64,000 bases of DNA from Tubulanus polymorphus (Eukaryota > Nemertea > Palaeonemertea > Tubulaniformes > Tubulanidae), in assembly GCF_964204645.1 (NCBI RefSeq), contig NC_134031.1, positions 9,216,501 to 9,280,500 of the forward strand. The letters are read 5' to 3'. This document shows, piece after piece, positions 31,831-44,268 of this stretch (the stretch's first letter is position 1; the number at the start of each line of letters is the position of its first letter). Position numbers and translations under genes: made by a program. Below the pieces are notes generated by a model. It was given only the letters and a program-made list of their open reading frames with translations, did no database searches and was not told the origin of the DNA.

Positions 31831-34387
31831 TATGGTTTTTGCCGAATAGGCAAAGTCCTCTTTTGGCAAGGCGTTTACGTCATCTCATGCTTGTAAGAGT
31901 CGGGCTAATGTAAATTCTCAACCGTGGTTCGATAATGATTGCTCGAAAGCTAGGAAATTATTTAATCGTGTTAGAAAATTTTACTCAAGTAATAATTCTG
32001 TTGAAAAATTTGATGTGATGAAACTTGCTGGTAAGAAATACAAACATGCAATATCAAAAAAGAAATAACAATATGACATAAATGTGAACTTGAGAATCTT
32101 TGAGTGGGGGACTAAACGATTCTGGAGAAGGATGTTTCCTAAAAAATCTAATAAACAAAGCCCTGTTGATATAAATCTAATGAAAGATCACTTTGAGCGG
32201 TTAAGTGCTATACCAGAAGATCATAAAAATTCACCTTTTGGTTTTATGATAAACTTTGAGAACAATAGCGGTCTAAATGATCCGATAGCCAAAGATTAAA
32301 ATTATAAAGCAGTTACATCTCTCAAAAATGATAAAGCCTCAGGATTTGATGATATTATTAATGAGTACATCAAAGCATCTGTTGATACTATGATCGATAC
32401 TTATTTTACTCTTTTTAACTTAGTATTAAATTAAGGGACTGTTCCCTCTTCATGGACCTCAGGATATATTGTTCCTTTGTATAAAGGGAAAGGTGCTAAT
32501 AATGATCCCAATAATTATCGCAGGATCACTATTCTAAGCTGTCTCGGAAAGTTGTTTACATTAATTTTAGATAATCGTTTACATGCCTTTGTCAAACAAC
32601 CTGTTGGGGGTAGAACAAGCTGCGTTCCATAAAGGTTTCTCAACTATTGATCATATATACTCGTTGAAATGTCTAATTGATATTTATCTGTCCAAGGGTC
32701 AGAAAATATACGCTTGTTTTATTGATTATTCCAAGACATTCCATAACGTTTGGCGGATCAGTTCATGGAAGAAATTGTTGGATGAAGGGGTTGATGGAAA
32801 AATCATAAGAGTAATTAAGAATTTGTATGACAATGCTCAGTCATGTGTCAGAACCAGTGAAGGTTATTCAAATTTTTTTGCTTGTGGCGCCGGAGTAGGA
32901 CAAGGTGAAAATCTCTCTCCTTTTCTATTTGCCATGTATCTTCATGATCTTGAACATTTTCTTGTTGACAGAGGATTTAAAGGGATGCAGAACCTAGATC
33001 TGTTTTCCACTTCAGAATTCACGCGCCAATTAGGATATAAGATAACATTGTTTTTGTTGTTATATGCTGATGACACTGTTTTACTAGCTGATTCTGAGGA
33101 GCAGCTCCAGATTGGGCTTGACGCTATGTCAGAATATTGTATGAAGTATAGACTACACATTAATTTAGGCAAGTCAAAAGTAATGATATTTAGTCATGGC
33201 AAAAGCAAAAAACGTCCTGATCAAATTTTCTTTCTAGCAGGTGAACCTGTAGAAATTACCTCTGAATATTGTTATTTGGGAGTCGTATTTACATCTGATG
33301 GAAAGTTCATGAGGAATATTAATTTAGTGGTCGGTAAAGCCAGGAAGGCCATGTTTAATCTCTTGAGACATGTGCGTCTTCTTAATCTCTCGGTTAAAAC
33401 GCATATATATCTTTTCAATACTTTGGTTGTACCTAGTCTAACATATGGTAGGCCTAGTGAAGTATGGGGATGCGAACATGATATTGACCAGATGTTAAAT
33501 TGAAATCTATTTTTAGTTGTGTTATTTTTAATAGGATTTGCTCTTACTGGTGTAAATTAAAGAATGATCCTCATAAAAATAAATGGAATGTTATTTTGTT
33601 TAGAATCATCTCTGAAATGTCGGACAAGGGTTATGTAAATTCATGTTGGTATGTTAAATTGAAATCTATTCTAAGACACTGCAAGTTGTTGGGCCATCTT
33701 GGTTGTTTTAGTATTTCAGAAACATTTGTTAAATTAAGAGTGAAATGATATTATAGTCAATACTGTACTTATTATTTTAATGATCAAATTCAAAATGACC
33801 CTAGGTGTTGTTTCTATTCAAACCCAGTTTTATGTTACAAAAGTACTTTCATTTACCTCTTGATCTCGAAATTAACTTGTGTAAAATAAGAACCTCCAAT
33901 CTTAATACTACTGCAACTAGAAACCTTTTTTTTAAACTTCCTTTGAACACCAGTGATGACAAGTGCCCTCTGTGTAAAGGAATGGTCATTTCTAATGAGT
34001 CGCACTATATCATTCATTGTCCGTCCCTTGTACTTGAAAGACAATTTTTTGCTGAAATCCCGAATGATTGTAATTTTGAAAATATCCTGATTGATCTTTT
34101 TGCTCAATCACCTAAAGATCTTGCAGTTTTTTGCAAGAAACTTATAAAAAAATTGAATTTGTCTACTGAATGACTGCTCTCATTTGTATTTTTCTAAAGT
34201 GTTACATTTGAATGTATATCTCTATGCATCGATAGTTCTAATTAGTTACTATGTTATTTTATGTTTGTTCATTTAAACAAGTTTATCGTGTCATTGAATT
34301 TGTATTTTTTTATACTGTGTTATACATCTGTAAATTTTGTGTTGTCCCTCTAATACGTGTAATGGGTTTGAGTGTAAATAAAATAAG
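31831..34387 (+). mobile_element. LINE relic (family 3, copy b), more complete
   Basis: This starts in the linker after the endonuclease (PWFDNDCSKARKLFNRVRK region near 31925). Then come 32084-32299, the palm/finger region KGKGANNDPNNYR near 32490, and 32583-33503 with TIDHIYSLKCLIDIYLSKG, CFIDYSKTFHNVWR, GVGQGENLSPFLFAMYLHDL, catalytic YADDTVLLADS (about 33063) and YCYLGVVFTSDGKF. Frameshifts follow at about 33500 and 33750, and a final piece, 33805-34173, has the knuckle CPLCKGMVISNESHYIIHC. The 3' end, GAGTGTAAATAAAATAAG, is nearly the same as that of copy a, so two related LINEs sit head-to-tail inside one TTAA element. Confidence 0.8.
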
Positions 34388-34496
34388 ATATGTCCTTTTA
34401 GAAGAGGGGCTAAGCGACACTATCACATACAGTACGGGTATGCTAGCTTGCCAATTTGTACCGTATGCCATACGGTAGTGGTATTGTAAGGGTTAA

Positions 34497-36600
34497 AACA
34501 CCATCAACTTACCTCAAACTGACTGTTCTGTAATCAGATGGAAGTTAACTATTGTTTGTGCATAAATTTGTAATCCTAAGTAGCTTTTGACGATCGTAGT
34601 AACTCAAAACTTTTGCCTAGTCTTCTCAAAAAATAGTTGAAGTGAAGCAACATAACAAATATGGCAGCTTTTCATGTTGCATGATGGGAGTGTTGATTAC
34701 GGATTCGTACTTGAACTTGGATTGACATTGATGCCAATGCAGATATTATTCTTGTTTCAAATTCTTAAGTTAAAATTGACCAAAATGTATGCGTTTTATC
34801 AACAAAAAATAACATTTAGAGTAATTTTAGAGAGACATAGGCCTATTGAATTTTCACATTTTATTGGAAATCCCGATGGTGGCAATCAATTCAAATCAAA
34901 TCAATAGATTCTCCGGTTCGCGATTTAAATCATCAAAAATATTGTTATAAAACACGTTTTCTAAGTCAAAAGGTAACTAATTTATTTATTTGAGTGCAAA
35001 GGTTTGATTTGACACTAAAATCAGTTGTTGCTTTGCAATTGACTCTTTGCCTGCCAGGCCTATTTTTCAGGAAATGCTGCGCTTTGCCAGGATTTTCGTT
35101 TTTTTCAGATATTCATTAAACAAAAACTTAAAGAGATATCATCAAATTTGTTTTATTTTGTTCATCTGGTCTTGCTTTTTCAAGTGAATTAAGCAGCATT
35201 TCTTCTAAAAACAATACAATCTGCAGCAATCACTAGTGCAGAGGGGGTATTTTGCATAAAATATGCCCATTCATGCGCGTTCAGACCCCATTTCGATAGA
35301 TGACGTCACTAATGATAGTTTGTTTTAGTAGTAAAAGGCAATAAACCAACTGGTGTTGTGCGATGAATTCGCCATCTATCGTTAAAGTTAAGAAACAAGT
35401 CAACCATACCAGTACATTTTTAGTAGGCAAGTGATGGGAGATATCGAACGTACGAGTACGTTTTTGGCAGGAAATGAGTTAACTGGAGTTAACCTCTATA
35501 TGATACTTTAGCGTCAGATGTTGTAGGAATTTAAAAGAATAACACGTTCGCTGCCAACTAGCGGTTTAAGGTCTGGTTGCCATTGCCAAGGCTTTTTTGA
35601 CATTATACAATTTATATGCTGCCAGTTCTATTTGTCCATTGATAAATCACTGCACTGATCTATTTTAGTTTCAAAAACCAGTGACGAGATAACTCGTCAC
35701 TGGCACTGGTGAAGAGATTCTCAATTTTTTCTTGTCCCCATTGCCAGTGAAAAGTGTGAAAAATCAAATAAAAATTTAAAAGAATAAGAGTTGTATTGTA
35801 AAAATCATATAGAATGATTTTAGTTGTTATATTCTCCTAAATATTGGCCAGAAAAGAAGCTAAAGTTCATTGCTTTCTGAAGATTTTTTTGAAAAATTTC
35901 AAGTGTGCACCACACTTGAGAGACAAATATTCCCCAAACAACGTCTAGGGCTAAAGTCCACAAATAGGGTTAATTTTCGTCCCTCATTTTGAGGTATGAG
36001 GCTTTGAGCGTCTATTTTACCCCTTAAAACACCATCAACTTACCTCAAACTGACTGTTCTGTAATCAGATGGAAGTTAACTATTGTTTGGGCATAAAAAA
36101 TTTATAATCGTAAGTAGCTTTTGACGATCGTAGTAACTCAAAACTTTTGGCTAGTTTCCCCCAAAAGATAGTTGAAGTTAAGCAACATAACAAATATGGT
36201 GGTTTTTCGTGTTGCATGATGGGAGGGTAAATAACGGATTCGGACATGAACTTGGACTGACATTGATGCCAATTCAGATATTATTCTTGTTTCAAATGTT
36301 CAAGGTAAAATTCGCCAAAATTAATGCGTTTTAACAACAAAAAATAAATAACATTAAGAGTAATATTAAGGAGACATATTGAGTTTGCACATTTTATTAA
36401 TTTAGTACGTAGTGGAAATCTCGTTTGTGGCAATCATTTCAAATCAAATCAATACATTCTCTGGTTCCCGATATAAATCATCGAAAATATTATTATAAAT
36501 CACGTTCTCAAAGTCAACAAGGTAACTAAGTAATCTATTTGAGTAAAAAGGTTGGATTTGACACTAAAATCAGTTGTTGCATTGCAAAAAGCAGGAGTAA
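34497..36600. repeat. Repeat F: right piece and a second, uninterrupted copy
   Basis: 34497 to about 34985 (AACACCATCAACTTACCTCA...) matches 36028 to about 36580. The second copy begins at 35943 with CTAGGGCTAAAGTCC and crosses the TTAA point without interruption. The 35000-35940 stretch between them has no gene or clear repeat structure. Confidence 0.6.
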
Positions 36601-38579
36601 ACCTCCATATGTCAGTTCGGCGTCAGTCGTTGTAGTGAACCCGTAACAACGACTGGTATTCAGATTACCTCACCTATCACCAGGGCTTGAACCCCAATAG
36701 AGAATCTGCAACTTCAAGAGAGGCCCTGATTAATTCATCCATCATAAATGCCTAATGTGTCTAATGAAATTTTCAACCATAATCAACGATGTAAATTTTA
36801 GGCACTGGTAGTCTCACACCCTGTGTGATATTTATGTAGTGAGAGCAATAATGACAGTATGGGTATCAGATTACATACACATACTATGGTATGAAATCAT
36901 GTAAATTTACAAGACATGTTATAACACAAGGTGAAAACAAACTCAAAAAGAATCAACACAATTTGATAAAAATGAATGACTATGCTTAATACATCTAGTA
37001 TTAGAAAGGTAAACAAAGAAATTAATTTCAATTAATTATTTGACACCTGCGAAAAAATTGTAGAATTTTTGCGATAAGCTAATGTGGAATTGTTTATTTG
37101 AAATCAAAGGTTTAAGAAAATTGGGGAATTATGAGATTTGGCGATTGGGTAGATGATACAAGGCTTCCACTGTTGAGTAGTGGTTTAATTTTTCATTGAA
37201 AATTGTCAATAATTGATAACTTGCAACCGACTTCATTCACTTTTGCCTCTTAGCTGGTCTGCAACTTTATTGCCTCCATGGTTGAGGAAAGAGCTCTTTC
37301 GATGTCTGCTTCATCATGACTTAGGAGCATGTCGTGTGGCCTACTAGTAGCCGGCCGGCCCGTCCCCCGGGTTTTTGGCTGTCACTCGTTTCCTCTTACG
37401 TCTGGGTTGAAGTAGACATTGTCATTTAAAATCACTTCTTTGTGTTATTCTGTATGAATTTCGCGTGTGTTGTATGTTGTATTTTCTTATTTTAAAATTT
37501 GTAACTTTATTGAATTTGGGAATATATTTTCTAAAACATTTCAATATTGAAATTATATGTTTACACATTTTTATTGGTTCGAAGAATGAGAACCTAAGCT
37601 ATCGTCAAGTTGCAGTTATGAAGTCACGTGACAGGTTCAGAAGATTTTTTTTTCAGATTGAGTGATACGCCTCAATGAAATACATCCACATACGTAATTC
37701 GTTTGTCTTAAGAATATTATAATTATCATGATAGATATATTCAAATACTCTGAATGATATCATTTTCTAAAATCATACGTAATGAATGCCGATTTAGCGG
37801 TTGGTTAAAACAAATCATTACATCTACTCGCGCATAAATACACCATCAATGCTGAGCATGTTAAAGCGCCAGTACCCGTACGTACAGCCATACACACGTT
37901 GATGCCGACACCGGCTTCCACTTCAAAAGTTAAGAACAAAATATTAGATATATTTGTGATCCGATTTACACCAAATAAACCTTTAAAGTAAGGTATTTAG
38001 CATCGGATATTGTGCCGAAAATTCTAGATTGATAAACTACATAGTTTTTCAAGTAAGTGCTTTTTTAGTGTAAACCAATTATGTTGATTGACAGGCATTT
38101 TATCGATGACGTCAGATGTAAACAATAACATTACCATGTGCGCAATGCAAGCGGTAAACAAATTGAATTTTTTCAAATAAACTTCTCTAATGGAATATCA
38201 ATTTCTTTTCATAATTTGCCTTTCTTTTATGTGATTTATAATTTGAACGTCAGATTTCGCTTCTTCAAACCCCAGGACTTGGAAGTCCTCTTGTATTGAC
38301 TGCTTGTAGCCGCCGATGAAATTCACGCCGGTCCTACACAGATTGTAGATAGCTTCGTCATTCCACCAGCATCCCCATGTTAGGGTCTTACTTATATATC
38401 AGACTTCCAAATCGTGTATACATCTGCCATTTTGACCGAATGATCCGATTTACTTATCATTTCTATTTATGCCTGCCGCTTCTGATATAATCAAACATCC
38501 ATTACTACTACAATACGTCTTCTAATGATATTCAATGCGATATAACATTTCGACATTCAAGTAGAGCTCATTTTAGTCC
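36601..38579. other. Gene-poor host DNA
   Basis: No convincing coding frame. 37920-38165 is a relative of the 26700-27060 repeat. A GC-rich word, CCGGCCGGCCCGTCCCCCGGG, lies at about 37350. The small open frames here show no recognisable domain. Confidence 0.4.
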
Positions 38580-40059
38580 AGGAGCTAGCCCACAGTTAAT
38601 CAACAGTTCTAGTCAAGAAGGTTTGAGGTGTGGAATGTCAGCGTTGGCCCATATCTACTTAGGAAAGGAACGTCTTAAGTTTCAAAGCCGTGCCTGGGGG
38701 GGGGGGGGTAGGTGGGCCCCCAAAAATTCCCAAAAAATCGTTTTAATCAACAGTTTTTGTCCAGCATTAATTTCAACATAAATCAGTACGGCATGGGCCA
38801 ACTAAAATAAAATCATAACTTAAGACAAAATTTTCTGTGCCTAGGGTCCCTTAAGACCCCCTTTTTTTCGGGGGCCTAGGGCACTTTTAATCAACAGTTT
38901 TTGTCCAGGTGTGATTCTACCTCAGAATCATAGTATTTTATGTGCTGATTCAGAAAATGTAACTAAAGACGAGATTTTCCGTGCCTAGCCCCACCTAAGA
39001 CACCCTTAAAACCCCCTTATGCCCCCTTTTGTCAAAGAACTGGCTTCAATCAACAGTTTTTGTCCAGCATTAATTTCAACATAAATCAGTAGGGCATGGG
39101 CCAACTGATATAAAATAATAACTTAAGACGAAATTTTCTGTGCCTAGGGTCCCTTAAGACCCCCTTTTTCGGGGGCCTAGGGCACTTTTAATCCACAGTT
39201 TTTGTCCAGGTGTGATTCTACCTCAGAATCATAGTATTTTATGTGCTGATTCAGAAAATGTAACTTAAGACCAGATTTTCCGTGCCTAGCCCCACTTAAG
39301 ACACCCTTAAAACCCCCTTATGCCCCCCTTTGAGAAAAATCATCTTTTATCAACGGTTTTCCTTCCATAATTCTCCAATCAATGATTTAATTAAACAGTA
39401 AACTAAATTTAAGAACAATTGTTTATTTCTGCATAGTTTCTTTCAATTCTTCATGTAACTAAAATTTGCAATTAAAAATCAATCCTTTTACACAGTGTAT
39501 ATATGTCAGACAAGCCCAAAAATATTGCTTGGTTTCAGTTACCTACTGTGCCATTAAAGGGCCACCCTGTGATTTGACATTTCTCAATTTTTGATATATT
39601 TACAGAAATCTTGATCTAGATTTTGCACCGCGAATTGTTTATTCTGCTTCAGCTATATATTAGTAAACTGAAAACTATTAAATCAGTATCATAATCCAAC
39701 AATACATCTCAGTCATCATCGATTCATCATCACCTACGTCGTCACTCGCAAGGTCACTATTGTCAATGAGATTTTCCGGACATTGATTACCTTGAAACAT
39801 CACCAGATCATGCCTATCATTGTCCAAATACCATCCATCTTTCTCTTGGATTTTAAACGAGCTGGCATTTATCAGCGCTAAGTAAGTTCAGCCAGACATG
39901 ATGGAATGTTGGATCCATCAACCCCCTTTAAATTACCCAATGGATTATTTCCTCCAGGTTTTGGTCCATACGCTTTGAGAACAACTTGAAACCGATGATC
40001 ATTCAATGAGCTGTCATGTCTTTTGCTATGTCAGAAATACAAATATATCTTCGATTGTT

Positions 40060-40941
40060 CAGAGATGCTAGTTTTCTGGAAATATCCGGAATTCCGGAAA
40101 TTTAGGATCGCCGATGTCAATTCCGGAAATTTGGTGAGAATTCCTCGCGGCGACCAGTAATGGCACGGACCGTAAAAGCGTTCGTTTGCTTGTACTCGTC
40201 GTCGCTTCTGTGTTATTTTATCTTGGTCTCCGTTTCCGAGGATGTTCTGCTACAATGTATATATGTGTGCTTGTGGTGGTATCTGTGCGTGCGTAGGTGG
40301 AGCGCCACTGTTGTGACGCCATTTCCAATTATCTTTACGCGGCGTTGTACATCGTCCCGCTGACGGCCAACAATGTGAAGATGCACGTGGTAATAATTAA
40401 GATGATATTTAATAAATATCATCTTAATTATAACCATGCGCGTGCTATGTCCTGAGGCACGCAGCTTTGTAACTTTCTTTTTGCCTGCAGCTGTCAAGCG
40501 GGACGGTCTGCAAAATGAGCACGCACGGAAAGATTGTCAGTCGGGAGTCGGCCGATATAAAGGCAATTGACAGCGGTATAAAAAATAAATTTAACTGGCA
40601 CTGGCTAGAGTGTAAGGACAGTAACGGGGACTACTTATCGAACTACATTCGTAAGTTAGACTTAGCTGGCGTGGCGTACTGCGTCGTTTGTAAAGACCAG
40701 GTCAAATACGGTAGTGGCGGGAAAAAGATATTCTTCGTCACCCGGATAGCGCGCGGCATAAGAAGGCAGCGAGGGATGTGAAGCACAACGAATGCCTGCC
40801 ATCGTATTTTCAGATGAAAGATGCCGATCGTGATACTGCATCTCCGGTGATGCAAAAACGCAAAATTTTTCCTGGGGGAGAATTTTTCTGACCCCCCGTT
40901 CTAAATTCCGGAATTTTGGTACTTTGGCCCTAGCATCTCTG
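40060..40941. mobile_element. hAT-like insertion with CAGAGATGCTAG ends
   Basis: The ends CAGAGATGCTAG / CTAGCATCTCTG are flanked by ATTGTT on both sides (40054-40059, 40942-40947). The unfilled arrangement (inverted, near 41462-41475) shows a single ATTGTT. It contains several AATTCCGGAAATT words near both ends, an inner palindrome (AAGATGATATTTAATAAATATCATCTT near 40405-40435) and a zinc-finger coding piece. Confidence 0.7.
40515..40860 (+). pseudogene. N-terminal zinc-finger part of a hAT/BED-like transposase, frameshifted
   Basis: The open frame 40515-40781 contains FNWHWLECKDSNGDYLSNYI, then LAGVAYCVVCKDQVKYGSGG. This matches the Trp-rich, C-x2-C...YG..G start of the zinc-finger domain carried by hAT-like proteins and their relatives in marine invertebrates. 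The expected paired histidines appear one frame over, just after about 40740 (an RHKKAARDVKH-like stretch), so one frameshift splits the finger. No transposase core follows; the element's end is 80 bases further on. Calling it hAT-related rests on the finger type and the element termini. Confidence 0.5.
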
Positions 40942-41420
40942 ATTGTTACTACTGCTCGTTCCGACATCCATCCATAATTTTGCTTTGAAAACTTTTGCAT
41001 GGTGTATCATTATTATGGCTATATCAGTGTCTGAAGCACGGATTATGATATCTCTGACATTTGGCCTGTCTGCATCCTTTGCATGTAGACAGATCCTGGT
41101 GTCAGCCTTGAAGTGATTGCACACCGTGTTCCTGATAACGCGTCCTGCAGTAACCAAATACTTATTGCAAGTTTCAGCATATCCCAAGTAGATCTCTTTA
41201 CTGCCAATAATTTCACTGTATTCATTTTTTTCCCACTCGTTAGCCAGGAAATCTGGTAGCCTCTGTTTGAATGTATTTGACTTCAATGCTTCATTGAGGT
41301 TGAGAGGGCACCTTTGTTCTGGTCCCGTTATCAGGTACTCTTGGTCACTTGCATTCCTGCGTAATCTTTCAGAGCCTTTGATGGACGGTACTTGGTAAGT
41401 GTCAAAAAGGACGTCCACGC
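40942..41420 (-). pseudogene. PIN-like nuclease family protein, fragment
   Basis: The minus frame, open 41508-40930, carries a recognisable block from about residue 30: VDVLFDTYQVPSIKGSERLR, FKQRLPDFLANEW, HFKADTRICLHAKDAD and IIIRASDTDIAIIMIHHAK, then LWMDVGTSS. The acidic ADTR and SDTD pairs are laid out as in the FEN/PIN-like nuclease proteins that are common and unnamed in cnidarian, mollusc and fish genomes. The first ~30 codons are only the inverted copy of the downstream part. The gene's continuation is on the opposite strand at 41465-41660, and the hAT insertion abuts its end. Not functional as arranged. Confidence 0.5.
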
Positions 41421-41464
41421 GAAAAGCAAAATTATGGATGGATGTCGGAATGAGCAGTAGTAAC

Positions 41465-41662
41465 AATCGAAGATAATTTATTTGTATTTCTGACATTGCA
41501 AAAGACATTGGAGAAACGATGTGTGATGCTTTACCAGCATTCCACGCGAATACAGGATCAGACTACACGTCTGCATTTACCAGAAAAGACAAAATAAGTC
41601 CTTTCAGACATCTCAAAAAAAATGAGAAAGTACAAAAAGCATTTGTGATGATGAATCGATGA
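41465..41662 (+). pseudogene. Downstream piece of the same PIN-like protein, opposite strand
   Basis: The plus strand reads SDIAKDIGETMCDALPAFHA, then NTGSDYTSAFTRKDKISPF and a Lys-rich end before a stop. This is the part that should follow the minus-strand fragment: the GSD..SAF block holds a further conserved acidic residue of the family. A decayed inverted copy of the same piece continues on the minus strand below 40060. The palindrome therefore folds back inside the gene. Confidence 0.45.
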
Positions 41663-42545
41663 TGACTGAGATTTATTGATGGATTATGATACTGATTTAA
41701 TAGTTTTTAGTTTACTAATATATAGCTGAAGCAGAATAAACAATTCTCGGTGAAAAGTCTATAGACAGTTACAAAATTTTAAGTTTGACCGATACACCCT
41801 ATCTAGATCAAGATTTTTGTAAATATATCAAAAATTGAGTAATGTCAAATCACGGGGTGGCCCTTTAATGGCACAGTAGGTTACTGAAACCAAGCAATAT
41901 TTTTGGGCTTGTCTGACAAATATACACTGTGTAAAAGGATTGATTTTTAATTGCAAATTGTAGTTACATGAAGTATTGAAAGAAACTATGCAGAAATAAA
42001 CAATTGTTCTTAAATTTAGTTTACTGTTTAATTAAATCATTGATTGGAGAATTATGGAAGGAAAACCGTTGATAAAAGATGATTTTTTTTCAAAGGGGGG
42101 CATAAGGGGGTTTTAAGGGTGTCTTAAGTGGGGCTAGGCATGGAAAATCTCCTCTTAAGTTACATTTTCTGAATCAGCACATAAAATACTATGATTCTGA
42201 GGTAGAATCACACCTGGACAAAAACTGTGGATTAAAAGTGCCCTAGGCCCCCGAAAAAGGGGGTCCTAAGGGACCCTAGGCACAGAAAATTTCGTCTTAA
42301 GTTAGATTTTATTTTAGTTGGCCCATGCCGTACTGATTTATGTTGAAATTAATGCTGGACAAAAACTTTAGATTAAAACGATTTTTTGGGAATTTTTGGG
42401 GGCCCACCTACCGCCCGCAGGCACGGCTTTGAAACTTAAGACGTTCCTTTCCTAAGTAGATATGGGCCAACCTTGACATTCCCCACCTCAAACCTTCTTG
42501 ACTAAAACTGTTGATTAAATGTGAGCCAGCTCCTGGACTATTATA

Positions 42546-43486
42546 TAATCCAAGAAGCCTTACTACATCATTGTCAATAATATTTTGCCAAATAGCTTTT
42601 ATGTGTTCACATAGACCAGTGACGTTTTGCACATCGATTTACGGTTGTCGTTTGTAAAATGACGTTGAATGGTTAACATTGTTTAGGTTTCATAATGGTA
42701 ACGTTTTATAAGGCATAAAAAAACTGATATGATTTTTACTACCGGTAACTGTAGGAAACAGTGTGAATTATGCACAGAGTTCAGAAAACTGATTTGAAAT
42801 TCTCATAAAATTCAGGCTAGAATTATCAAAATTTTAACACAATTGACTATTGCATTTGAATTAGTAAATTAATAATTGCAGATGAATTACTAGGCCTATT
42901 ATCATGGTAAAGTAACAGTATTGATCAAAACTGGGGGATATCTTAATGTTTCATTAACAAATTCTAAAATTTCCTTATATAATTCTGGTTAAAATTGTAA
43001 CACATTTAACAACATCATTTAACAAATTTTAAAATTTCATGACGTATAGAATTTTAACATATTTACACAAGTGATTTTAGTTAAGTTACTGTCGATTGTA
43101 TTGGGAAGATAGGAAACTATGTGGTATATATACAGGGATATACATAAAGCTTCATTATAGAATCCGGCCGGTTTGATTATGAAATCTAGCTAGAAATATT
43201 GCTTTAATATAATTGCTGTTGGTCATGATTGTATTGCAGGGGTGGTTGACAACTGGATATTCTACAATATACTATCCTAACATGTGCACCTTTATAATGG
43301 ACTCCTCTGAAGTCTAGATACAGACAGAAATTTTAGTTTGGATTGCATCAATGTCAGATTACTCAAGCCCGCCCTGACATAATGGAATAAAGAACTGTAC
43401 TACCATACCGATATGTGTAGTTATGAGATCATGAAAATACTGTAAAACACGGTCGATCATTTTGTTTTTGTTTGTCCTAGGGGATC
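42546..43486. other. AT-rich host DNA without a recognised feature
   Basis: Only short stop-limited frames are present. There is no terminal repeat or RNA gene that I can see. Confidence 0.4.
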
Positions 43487-43640
43487 ATTCATTTATTACT
43501 TACGCATGAAATTTGAATTTTTCAACCCCCCCTCCCCTCTGTACGCAAAATCGGCCATTTTTTCATATACATTAAGCATTACAGTACGGAATTGCACTGA
43601 CCCCTCCCCTAATGCGTACATATTAAATGAACGACCCCTA
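43487..43640. mobile_element. Palindromic-ended MITE, copy 2
   Basis: It matches 29425-29577 (CTGTACGCAAAATCGGCCAT, TTTTTCATATACATTAAGCA). Its ends, GGATCATTCATTTATTACTT and the near complement, are less perfect than in copy 1. Confidence 0.65.
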
Positions 43641-43675
43641 GGTATTCCCTACCTAAATACAACTTGTACAAACAT

Positions 43676-43734
43676 CAGAAATACATATGTAGATACATCT
43701 GACATTTGCTATAGCAGTCCTTGCAGAACCATTT
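43676..43734 (-). CDS. Candidate terminal exon with a Cys-x2-Cys motif
   Basis: After a CTAAG acceptor the minus strand reads KWFCKDCYSKC and stops at about 43676. It joins in phase to the 43891-44084 exon. W-x-C-x2-C endings of this kind start PHD-like fingers, but here the finger is cut short. Confidence 0.3.
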
Positions 43735-43890
43735 CTTAGATTTCAGTACCCTTTTAAGCGATGCAACCATTCAAGGCAACTATTACACCCGATTTGGGTG
43801 GGTTCATTGGAATTGTCATTCTCGTTATCATCATCGGTCAAATTCTAATCCAGGCAACAAATTCCGCACAACCAACCCATCTTGTTTTAC

Positions 43891-44084
43891 CTTCAGCAGA
43901 TTACACAGTAATGCCTTCCATGCATCTGCTTCGAAGTAACACCTTATCCGAGGAATATGCACCCCATCGTCGTTCCTGAATGCATGGGAAATTTCAGTTG
44001 GTGTCTCAAAGTCCTTCTTTTCTATAGGAGTTCCAGCGATGGCGTTTTCTGCAGCAACACCACTTACAACCCACCAATGTACAC
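43891..44084 (-). CDS. Candidate internal exon of an unrecognised minus-strand gene
   Basis: It is bounded by a good acceptor (TTTTTATTTCAG just above 44084) and a donor (AAG|GTAAAAC just below 43891). The encoded stretch begins GVHWWVVSGVAAENAI and contains DDGVHIPRIRCYFEADAWKA followed by LLCNLLK. The R...YF..DAW..L pattern recalls a helical segment that follows RGRPKG-type sequences in some transposon-derived invertebrate proteins. That comparison is from memory. The next exon upstream is the AT-hook-like one at 44269-44407. A reading of one gene split over several exons is favoured by consistent phase and strand. Confidence 0.4.
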
Positions 44085-44268
44085 CTGAAATAAAAAAGTA
44101 CCCAGTATGTAATCTAATGAATAACATATAAGTAGGCAGCAAAGTGTAGATTTGTCCGCGTGAAATTTCCTTCAATAGCAAATAAAAAGGTACTATGCTG
44201 AACTAGTATTGAAAATCTCTGCTGACCAGTGGTCACTACAGACCTAAAAACTCACATTTATCTTGCAC

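Larger units (their letters stand above)
29704..34496. mobile_element. TTAA-flanked piggyBac-like non-autonomous element, copy 1, LINE-interrupted
   Basis: The outer TTAA sites are 29704-29707 and 34493-34496. Termini CCCTTTCAATACCAC and the inverse of CCCTTACAATACCAC match the clean copy at 51638-52669. The insertion into repeat F is exact: the unfilled site near 36018 reads ACCCCTTAAAACACC. Bases 30575-34387 are later LINE insertions. The rest has no gene of its own. Confidence 0.8.
38580..42545. mobile_element. Large palindrome with ~1-kb arms around a broken PIN-like gene
   Basis: The left arm (about 38580-39735) is complementary to the right arm (about 41655-42545). Shared blocks include CCATATCTACTTAGGAAAGG, CACCTGGACAAAAACTG, CCCCCTTATGCCCCC and GGGTGGCCCTTTAATGGCAC. 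The left arm has an extra tandem copy of a ~300-bp unit (38749 and 39051) that the right arm has once, so the arms are unequal. The middle contains pieces of one protein gene in both orientations and a hAT-like insertion. It may be a foldback transposon with its own coding region, or a genomic inverted duplication. Confidence 0.65.

Noticed and set aside
37465-37665. 66-codon open frame
   Set aside because: Low-complexity hydrophobic composition, no domain, no splice or start evidence.
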